Shown here in pieces: positions 55,581 to 64,000 of a stretch of 64,000 nt of DNA (positions are counted from its first letter, which is position 1; every line of letters begins with the position of its first letter). Source of the stretch: Siphonodentalium dalli (lineage: Eukaryota; Mollusca; Scaphopoda; Gadilida; Siphonodentaliidae); contig CP136064.1 of assembly GCA_032622095.1 (NCBI GenBank), positions 264,805,165 through 264,869,164 of the forward strand, in the 5' to 3' direction. Made by a program: the position numbers and the translations under genes. The notes beneath the pieces were generated by a model. That model saw nothing but the letters and a program-made list of their open reading frames with translations, did no database searches and had not been told where the DNA came from.

Positions 55581-56520
55581 CTTTCCACAGTTGTCAATCA
55601 AATAATTATTAGCAGATATATTTCAACCAATCAGCGACTGAGCCGGTCGGTTACTGCAATGAAAATTCTTTGTTCACCCTAATTTTGATATCCGGGCATA
55701 CTTTCAGTGTTAAATCGTCTATATTCAAACAACTTTTTTGTTGTCAAATCATCATGTACTGAAATTTATATTTACGCCATGATATTGGAAATTCATCCAT
55801 GATTATAACACTGTTTTTCATTTTGAGAAATGTTTCACAATTAAAGGCGAAAAGAATGCATATAAGTAAAAGAATGGGATGTGTCTCGGGGAAAACTGAA
55901 TTTGTTATATTATTTAGGCCATAACATTGCGGACGCGTCACGAAAAGTCCCCTGAAATCCGAGTTGAGCTTTCTGAGTTAAACCTTTTTTACACCTTTTT
56001 TTCCATATAAAAAAAAACTAAATATTTTATTTTTCACAATCATGGAAATAATTGGATGCTGTAGCACTTTTCTAGCCTATACGTATACAAAGGGCACTCG
56101 ATATTGTCCAATACATAATTCTCGAACCAGAGATACCAATTTAAACTTGGACTTCGAATGTATTTCGCAGATATGGAAATGAAATAACATAATGACCCAA
56201 AAAAATTGCGATTTTTTCAGGCAAACTGTCGTATTTGATGTTGGATTTCTAGGGCCACCAGAATTGGTATGGTTCAACATGGGCTGTTCGGTGTCGTTTG
56301 GGGATGGGAAGTTAGGGGCCACCAGAACTGATAAATCCTTGTTCCTTTAAATTTATAGTAGGCATCACGTGATCCACGTAATCTAAAGGTGTGGTTTGAA
56401 GTGGCAAACTCTGAGCTTGGGGTGGAGGTTGTGCCTCGAAAATTGGAAAACAAAAAGAAAGAAATAGATAACAGAAAACAATATTAAACGCCCGGTTTAA
56501 AACGCCCGGTTTAAAACAAA
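55581..56520. other. Unassigned intron sequence
   Basis: A direct repeat of AGGGCCACCAGAA.TG...T lies at about 56250-56330 and a duplicated AACGCCCGGTTTAAA at 56489-56514. The second lectin exon was looked for here and not found. Confidence 0.4.
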
Positions 56521-56524
56521 ACAC

Positions 56525-56860
56525 GGGACGTATTATGCTATAGGTCAGTCCGCCTGTCCGTCCGTTCGCTTTTGGTTTCCGGATGATAACTTTAGAGAGT
56601 CTCAACTGAATGGAATTAAATTTGTTATGTGGGTTTACTGGCAAAAATACAGTTCAATTTCGAATTGGGGTTCCGTACGCCAATTTTCACCAGAGTTATG
56701 GCCATTTTTGTTGGAATTTGCACTCAATTTTCGTATCCGGGTGATAACTTTAGTAAGTATGTACTGAATGGAATTAAATTTTTTATGAGTTTACTGGCCC
56801 AGAATACAGGTGAAGTTCGAATTGGGTTGCCAGTGCTCAAGCTTTGTGTATAATGTGGAA
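56525..56860. repeat. ~170-bp direct duplication (GGATGATAACTTTAG units)
   Basis: CCGGATGATAACTTTAGAGA...CTGAATGGAATTAAATTTGT...TTACTGGC...TTCGAATTGGG is repeated as CCGGGTGATAACTTTAGTAA...CTGAATGGAATTAAATTTTT...TTACTGGC...TTCGAATTGGG. It is preceded by CCGCCTGTCCGTCCGTTCGC. Confidence 0.75.
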
Positions 56861-57234
56861 AAATGTGGCAATAATCCACTTTTATCCAACCACGTTTATT
56901 ATACCAAATAGAGAATAGCATATAGCGTCGGAACTACGCGCCATCGTCAATATTTACTTCTTAATTCGGGACGAATGAATCAGGATAAACAAACGACAAT
57001 CATTATGAACGTAATACATGTATGGGAACGACGCTATATGATGCCCATTTGGAGAAAAAACAACATTGATCAAGAGTTCTCTTTGTTCGCATCAAATTTC
57101 TCCAGCGGTGTGTTACCACATCACTACACCGTAGACAACACAGGGTCACCCTACTAAGCCTTAGTAACACTTGCAAATAGGTCAATCTCCCCGATTGACA
57201 CAGGTACGAAACTTAAATACAATTTACATACATA

Positions 57235-57440
57235 GGCGCTGATTATATCTAATGTATAAAGAATTAATTCTACCTCTAATGGACTACGGCGATGTAGTTT
57301 GGGGGGAAATGCACTCGATTACCTTCTCAGGAATTTAGACTAATGTATCAAGATACTGCTTGCACTGTATGTCACGAAGGTCTTATGCGTTCTGTTTCAT
57401 ATACTAGTGTACTCAATGAACATGTTTGGAGCACTTGATA
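57235..57440 (+). pseudogene. LINE reverse-transcriptase fragment
   Basis: The plus strand reads MYKELILPLMDYGDVVWGGN, the ILP..DY.DVVWG block just after the LINE reverse-transcriptase core, then decays (stops and frameshifts). It represents a different insertion from the one at 1000-1580. Confidence 0.7.
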
Positions 57441-57444
57441 TCAC

Positions 57445-57600
57445 TATTAAAGATACATAGTCCGAATTAACGCACCTAAATGACCATTTCTTCGGCTTCG
57501 GGGTTAAAAAAAATATTTTATTCGAGTCGAGGAACCCATCCATCAAAGCTCATTAACTAATGATACGATCGGGGTCATCGAATCTGATCTTTAAGGCGCC
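57445..57600. repeat. Dispersed repeat fragment (CGATTCTGATAAC family)
   Basis: GTCCGAATTAACGCACCTAA...TTCGAGTCGAGGAACCCATC...CATCAAAGCTC matches 37853-37935. A short 3' piece (GAATCGGATTGTGTACCTTT) lies at 58377-58396. Confidence 0.6.
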
Positions 57601-58350
57601 TGAATGCTTTATTTTCATAATTCAATTGAACATGGAGAAGCACATACACCAAATAACTTACTGTCTTGGATCTATGAGAGGAGGTTTTATTTTATCATAA
57701 CGCTGCATGAGTTAAAATTTGTTAATTGCATAATACAACATCATTCCCACATATATTATAATGAAAAATAAAGCGGTCACAATTATTCCAGCTCAAATGT
57801 AACCATTGTGGGTATGTATATGCTAGTCCACACAAGCAGAGAGCAATCATCTGGAAAATGGGCTACAGTGTTAAGAGATATGGTGGTCAGTTTTAATTTT
57901 TTATGAATATATATGACACAGAACTCATCTTAGCCCAATTTTTTATTGACCAACAGGCCAGACAAGAGCATTCTCGAATATAGGAAATTATCCATGGGTA
58001 GTTAGTTGCCTTTCTAAATGAAACTAATCATTAAATTTCACGAATCAAGAATAATTAAGTCTCCTCGCAGCATGCTCTTCGAATATGATATCATGGATAT
58101 ATGAACAAAACTTTTAAAAACAATTTATTTTACAAAAGTTCTTGGTGCCTGAAAACAGTGAAATTTTTAATATTTTCCAAGCCATAAAAGTGAAGTAAAT
58201 AAAGTAATACTTTCCAACAGGTTTATAGTTCTTAAATATTGTGTCACCATAATGCTTCCACCAAATTTCAAAAACAAATTCCTGATAGATTTTAAGAAAA
58301 TCCATTTTGAAATACCACGAATTTATTTTTACAAAACGTGCGTCTGGCCC
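57601..58350. other. Unassigned sequence
   Basis: No exon or repeat was recognised. The ATTTTGAAATACCACGAATT block near 58303 has no partner in the window. Confidence 0.35.
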
Positions 58351-58479
58351 TTAACGTAATCATACGTGGACAATCGAATCGGATTGTGTACCTTTAATAT
58401 TAGGTAATATTCCTTTTACCGGAAGTTATTCCGTTTTCGATTCCAGAATTGCAATGAATACAAATGTCGCAATATTTGA

Positions 58480-58713
58480 TGAGGACCCGATCATCGTGTT
58501 CGTAATGAGGACCCGTTCATCGTGTTCGTAATGAGGACCCGATCACCGTGTTCGCAACGAGGACCCGATCATCGTGTTCGTAATGAGGACCCGATCATCG
58601 TGTTCGTAATGAGGACCCGATCATCGTGTTCGTAACGAGGACCCGATCACCGTGTTCGTAATGAGGACCCGATCATCGTGTTCGTAATGAGGACCCGATC
58701 ATCGTGTTCGTAA
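58480..58713. repeat. 26-bp minisatellite, about 9 units
   Basis: The unit is GAGGACCCGATCATCG + TGTTCGTAAT, with occasional T/A, A/G and T/C changes. It runs directly into the 22-bp array. Confidence 0.95.
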
Positions 58714-60575
58714 TGCATCTTTCTGGGACATATAATGCGTCTTCCTGTGACATATAATGCGTCTTTCTGGGACATATAATGCGTCTTTCTGGGACATATA
58801 ATGCGTCTTTCTGGGACATATACTGTGTCTTTCTGGGACATATAATGTGTCTTCCTGGGACATATAATGTGTCTTTCTGTGACATATACTGTGTCTTTCT
58901 GGGACATATAATGTGTCTTCCTGGGACATATAATGTGTCTTTCTGTGACATATAATGTGTCTTTCTGGGACATATAATGCGTTTTTCTGGGACATATAAT
59001 GTGTCTTTCTGGGACATATAATGCGTCTTTCTGGGACATATAATGCGTCTTTCTGGGACATATATTGTGTCTTCCTGTGACATATACTGTGTCTTTCTGG
59101 GACATATGTGTCTTTCTGGGACATATAATTCGTCTTTTTGGGACATATACTGCGTCTTTCTGGGACATATAATGCGTCTTTCTGGGACATATAATGTGTC
59201 TTTCTGGGACATATAATGTGTCTTTCTGTGACATATAATGTGTCTCATATAATGCGTCTTTCTGGGACACATACTGCGTCTTTCTGGGACATATAATGCG
59301 TCTTTCTGGGACATATAATGTGTCTTTCTGGGACATATAATGTGTCTTTCTGGGATATACTGCGTCTTTCTGGGACATATAATGCGTCTTTCTGTGACAT
59401 ATAATGCGTCTTTCTGGGACATATAATGTGTCTTTCTGGGACATATAATGTGTCTTCCTGGGACATATAATGTGTCTTTCTGTGACATATAATGTGTCTT
59501 TCTGGGACATATAATGCGTTTTTGCTGGGACATATAATGTGTCTTTCTGGGACATATAATGCGTCTTTCTGGGACATATAATGTGTCTTCCTGGGACATA
59601 TATTGTGTCTTCCTGTGACATATACTGTGTATTTCTGGGACATATGTGTCTTTCTGGGACATATAATTCGTCTTTCTGGGACATATACTGCGTCTTTCTG
59701 GGACATATAATGCGTCTTTCTGGGACATATAATGTTTCTTTCTGGGACATATGTGTCTTTCTGGGACATATAATGTGTCTTCCTGTGACATATAATGTGT
59801 CTTTCTGTGACATATAATGTGTCTTTCTGGGACATATAATGCGTCTTTCTGAGACATATAATGTGTCTTTCTGGGACATATAATTCGTCTTTGTGGGGCA
59901 TAATGTGTATTCCTGTGTCTTTCTGGGACATATAATGTGTTTTCCTGGCACATATAATGCGTTTTTCTGGGACATATAATGCGTCTTTCTGTGACATATA
60001 ATGCGTCTTCCTGTGACATATGTGTCTTTCTGGGACATATAATGTGTCTTTCTGGGACATATACTGCGTCTTTCTGAGACATATAATGTGTCTTTCTGTG
60101 ACATATAATGCGTCTTTCTGAGACATATAATGTGTCTTTCCGGGACATATAATGCGTCTTTCTGGGACATATAATGCGTCTTTCTGGGACATATAATGTG
60201 TCTTTCTGGGACATATAATGTGTCTTTTTGTGACATACATGTATAATGCATCTTTCTGGGACATATAATGCGTCTTTCTGGGACATATAATGTGTCTTTC
60301 TGGGACATATAATATGTCTTCCTGGGACATAATTGTCTTTCTGGGACATATAATTTGTCTTCCTGTGACATATGTGTCTTTCTGGGACATATAATGTGTC
60401 TTTCTGGGACATATAATGCGTCTTTCTGGGACATATCATGCGTCTTTCTGGGACATATAATGCGTCTTTCTGTGACATATAATGCGTCTTTCTGGGACAT
60501 ATAATGTGTCTTCCTGTGACATATAATGTGTCTTTCTGGGACATATAATGCGTCTTTCTGTGACATATAATGCTC
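58714..60575. repeat. 22-bp minisatellite, about 84 units
   Basis: The unit is TCTTTCTGGGACATATAATG + (C/T)G, with G/T at the GGGA/GTGA position and occasional truncated 16-bp units (GGGACATATGTGTC). It contains no stop in any minus frame. 22 nt is not a multiple of three, so the three frames carry the same 22-residue cycle (for example MSQKDALYVPERRIICPRKT). The resulting 381-666-codon frames are therefore products of the repeat. Confidence 0.95.
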
Positions 60576-60891
60576 ATAGAAAGATAGTCTAGGTATTTGT
60601 CGACCTGTTGATACCGGGAACAAATAAAAAGCGAATATTATAACCAAGAAATCGCGGGAGTATCGATACCGTTCAATCCGAACTCCGTTGTATGTTACGA
60701 GTTCATCGAGTCATTTAACAAACCATAACAGCCCATATGATTACATAATCATCTGTTGCCATCAACAGTTTTCAGCAGCAACAACAACTAACCACAATTA
60801 TATGAAACTAATTTATGTTTTAACTCGTTTCACCTCGAACAAACATAAATGATTTATAGAATAACAACTACGCATTATAGAAACGAATGTT
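60576..60891. other. Unassigned sequence
   Basis: CAGCAGCAACAACAACTAAC lies at about 60774. Nothing else was recognised. Confidence 0.35.
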
Positions 60892-60895
60892 TTAA

Positions 60896-61272
60896 CCCTT
60901 TACCCAACAAACCGGCCAAACCCGGCCAAATAAAGCTTCAACAGCCTAAAATATCTTTGGTCTGTCTCAATAGAACCATACAAATATGGATATCATTGGA
61001 ACCGGCTCATTGACCACATTGTGATGGTTACAGTTATGCCCTGTGCCAATGCATTATCTTATATATGCGAGTCGACCATAGGTCGCCTCGCATATATAAG
61101 AGAATGCATTGGCCTTTAACACTTTTTACCATTTGTTCTTACATTCTTTAACAATTTTATAATTTGTAATGTGTTAAGCCAATGCATTCTCTTATATATG
61201 CGAGGCGACCTATGGTCGACTCGCATATATAAGAGAATGCATTGGCACAGGGCCGTTCTGTTGGGTAAAGGG
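60896..61272. mobile_element. piggyBac-like MITE with TTAA duplication, full copy 2
   Basis: CCCTTTACCCAACA and TGTTGGGTAAAGGG ends are flanked by TTAA (60892-60895 and 61273-61276). Hairpins lie at 61045-61113 and 61178-61246. It is nearly identical to 5812-6203. Confidence 0.92.
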
Positions 61273-61276
61273 TTAA

Positions 61277-62332
61277 TCTAGATATTCAGGTCAACGTCAT
61301 TTGCTTCAAATAAATTGTGCACATCATCATGTATATATTGTTATCATTATTTTATCACAAAAAGACCTGTAATCCTATAAACATGTATCATACAATGAAA
61401 CGAACTTTTGCAATATATAGTCGCATATGTATTGATGATCAACCTTTTCAAAAGCCAATATAATCGAATAATTATCTACTTTACTAAATTTGGGTGGGAT
61501 GGTGGACCAACACACAGGTACATGTAAAAAATATTTTATTACTTAATATAAAAAGAAAGGTATGCCATTCTGGCGGCCATATTCAAATTTGGTTTGGCGC
61601 CTTGGCCGGTGGGGGTTAATCTGCACCCATTTAATTCGGGTAAACGGCTAATTATACAATAACTTACGTATACAAACAGGATAATGTACGACGACCACTT
61701 CATAAATTATGTTGCTTATATTCTTATTCCAATAAAAAGTGTAGTTGATACATTAGATGATTTTATATAAGTGACTAGACAATATTTTGTCCGTAATGTT
61801 CACAGTGAATTGTAGCTGTCAGCTGATTGGCTGAAATAAAAAATACTTCTTTATGTTTTTTCCGCATGTCACCTGACTTGTGTTTGTAAATAAGACGGCA
61901 TGCTGTCAAAAATGGACGCTCGAAGTTGCATCCCGGAAATAAGTTCAAATTTCCCGCAAATAATCCACAAATAGCTCCGCCAATCGGTGAACATCAATAA
62001 ATTCACTGCGGTCTCGCGATGTAATGCGAATGGATCCCCGATCAATCTACAATGTTTTGTCGTTGAAAACAGTTATTAATACCAAATATTGTCAAATTCA
62101 AAAAGCGAGGGCACAAGGTTGCACAATTCGCATATTAATCTGTTTGTTAGCGTAAGTCATCAAACATGTTGCCATTTATCCGAACAAAATTGGTGCACAT
62201 TAACTCCTATACACGGCCGCATCAACAATGGCTACTCAATATCACCCCCACAGTGACCCACCTTCAGTGGTAATATTAATATAAAACAAAAATGTTGCAA
62301 GCACCTGTGGGCCAACCGTGCACCTAAGAAGG
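61277..62332. other. Unassigned sequence
   Basis: Mostly apparently unique, with some higher-GC stretches (GGCGCCTTGGCCGGTGGGGG near 61599). No exon could be supported. Confidence 0.35.
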
Positions 62333-62705
62333 GCCCTGTGCCAATGCATTCTCTTATATATGCGAGTCGACCATAGGTCGCCTCGCATATATAAGAGAAT
62401 GCATTGGCTTAACACATTAAAAATTATAAAATTGTTAAAGAATGTAAGAAAAAATGGTAAAAAGTGTTAAAAAAAGGATTTTTTTAGGCCAATGCATTCT
62501 CTTATATATGCGAGGCGACCTATGGTCGACTCGCATATATAAGAGAATGCATTGGCACAGGGCATAACTGTAACCATCACAATGTGGTCAAGGAGCCGGT
62601 TCCAATGATATCCATATTTGTATGGTTCTATTGAGACAGACCGAAGATATTTTAGGCTGTTGAAGCTTTATTTGGCCGGTTTTGGCCGGTTTGTTGGGTA
62701 AAGGG
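62333..62705. mobile_element. piggyBac-like MITE, reversed and truncated copy 3
   Basis: The right end TTTGTTGGGTAAAGGG is followed by TTAA (62706-62709). At the left, the first ~25 bases of the element (through GAAC) are missing and the copy starts at GGCCCTGTGCC. Hairpins lie at 62340-62408 and 62488-62556. Confidence 0.9.
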
Positions 62706-62709
62706 TTAA

Positions 62710-63288
62710 AGCACACTTTAGAACAATCGAGAAACCCGTGCTGAATCTATTCAATATAAATCAACGCTTATCAAGCGTGAACCACTGTCGCCAATCACCC
62801 AGATATGCCCCATCGATTTAACCCACGTCGATCTAATATTTTCCATTAACACCCTTATCTCCAAATAATTCTTCGTTGAACTTCAGTAAAGTAATTTCGA
62901 ACGTGATGAGATATTATTATTTTCATAAGTATTTTCAAAAGTAAAATAGACACACATGATGGAAAAGAAGTTACATATCTCGCACCTATACATGTATATT
63001 AATTTAACATATAACTTATTAATAACAAGTCCCCGGTGACAAGAAATATGTTGGTTATATCTGAATCGATACAGGGAAAAGATACAACATCATTAGCGAT
63101 ATCTTATGTTCTATGCACACAATTACACAATGCCATTACCCGACATACTTGGACCCATCCCACCTCGCGGGAGCAATAAGCGGCTACGTGAAACGACAGT
63201 CATATGTGAATTAAAATGGGATGGATATATAAATGATTGCCGGAAACGACTCACAATCCCACACGCTTGATGTCGAATCCGGTTCAGG
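62710..63288. other. Unassigned sequence
   Basis: Nothing recognised. Confidence 0.35.
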
Positions 63289-63690
63289 ATGTACAAGAAA
63301 ACCATAGTCAGAAATGGTAACACCACCAAGATCATATTATTAGCCATAAATATAAATTATAATATAAAATATATTGGTTACATGAATGCACCGCCTCAGA
63401 ATTCCGTTAAAACAACTAATCCTTCAAATTATTACAAAAAACTACGGCTTATTACTGCAGGTTTCTCATTCACCACACCAGAAAACTTCTAAATGCGGAT
63501 CAAAAATCGGAGGTATTATGTTCCCGCCAAGAGTGCATGGCGCAGCCATTGTTCATACCTAAACGTCGAAAGCAATTAACGCGGTCATAATGTTACATCC
63601 AGCGAATACAGACCCCACGAAAACCCGAAATATGTTGTCCTGCGAGATATCCCATCGCTTTAGCTCAATTTGCCTTCCTACAATATCCAT
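63289..63690. repeat. Dispersed repeat, copy 2 (partner at 577-1040)
   Basis: It has the same order and orientation as 640-1030, including CCGCCAAGAGTGCATGG and ATGTTGTCCTGCGAGATATC. Confidence 0.75.
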
Positions 63691-63704
63691 AAACAAGATC
63701 ATAT

Positions 63705-64000
63705 AGTATATACCAACGATTTTAATTATAGAATATAAAATATATTGGTTTCGCGAATGACCAACTCAGAATTCCGTCAATAACAACCAGCACCTAATTA
63801 ACGAACCGGCGGCCGACTCGGCCGTCTCGAACAACAACTATCAGTGAGCTGCAGAACGAAAAATATCTATAAAAGTTGAAATATAAGACTATCTTTTAAA
63901 TATTTTTTTGGTAATTGACATAGCTTGTCACAAACCAAAAATCAACATTATTGACATAATAATGTAAAGGACAATAAACGAAATTGAAATTCACAACCAC
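63705..64000. repeat. Dispersed repeat, inverted partner of 25207-25510
   Basis: GAATATAAAATATATTGGTT and TCAGAATTCCGTCAATAACA repeat the start of the previous unit. The rest is the complement of 25207-25445. It is cut by the window edge. Confidence 0.75.

Noticed and set aside
58647-60647. 666-, 634- and 381-codon minus-strand open frames
   Set aside because: All are readings of the 22-bp minisatellite, which lacks stops in every minus frame and gives the same cyclic peptide in each. There is no domain, no splice structure and no sign of codon constraint.
61277-62332. Possible promoter or CpG-like region with some higher-GC stretches
   Set aside because: No exon, start or convincing core-promoter element could be tied to it.

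Overview
This window is eukaryotic. It is AT-rich and intron-rich, with two spliced host genes embedded in a very dense layer of transposons and satellites. The two host genes are a GH9 cellulase with a CBM2 domain and a PAN/apple plus C-type lectin protein. Together with the repeat types (tandem-core Helitrons, palindromic MITEs, Tc1, hAT/BED, LINE tails), they suggest an aquatic lophotrochozoan invertebrate such as a mollusc. That assignment is inference; no species is named.

Host gene 1 (minus strand, 25672 down to 3465, continuing off the left edge): four exons with consistent splice phases. They encode a secretion signal, a CBM2-type carbohydrate-binding domain framed by two Cys, a roughly 230-residue Thr/Pro/Ala linker built from a 15-bp repeat, and the start of a GH9 endo-beta-1,4-glucanase catalytic domain. 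Its introns (5.8, 4.9 and 10.2 kb) carry most of the repeats in the left 25 kb. Host gene 2 (plus strand): a PAN/apple exon at 31590-31848 and the first half of a C-type lectin domain at 55243-55464. Their phases are compatible, so a roughly 23-kb intron could join them. The rest of the lectin domain is not seen.

Mobile layer: (i) two head-to-tail arrays of non-autonomous Helitrons, 6332-9676 (plus) and 42848-46183 (minus), with TC...CTAG ends, 3' hairpins and two families whose 5' and 3' ends always co-segregate; (ii) a double-hairpin module present as 13 hairpins in seven places, several inside TTAA-flanked piggyBac-like MITEs; (iii) an almost intact DD34E Tc1-like transposon (39954-41702) at the centre of a palindromic MITE with 8-bp target duplication; (iv) a roughly 6-kb terminal-inverted-repeat element (about 47095-53150) filled with about 34 copies of a 165-bp satellite that switches orientation once; (v) a retroposed ORF1-like unit (20934-22121) with poly(A) and a perfect 12-bp target duplication; (vi) MITEs with 8-bp, 7-bp or TA duplications, LINE fragments and a BED-finger hAT fragment.

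Right part: two abutting minisatellites (26 bp x about 9; 22 bp x about 84) at 58480-60575, then two more piggyBac-like MITE copies. Repeats that also occur at 600-1040 and 25207-25510 close the window. No tRNA, rRNA, CRISPR or bacterial-type gene was seen. Nearly all long open frames are products of repeats.
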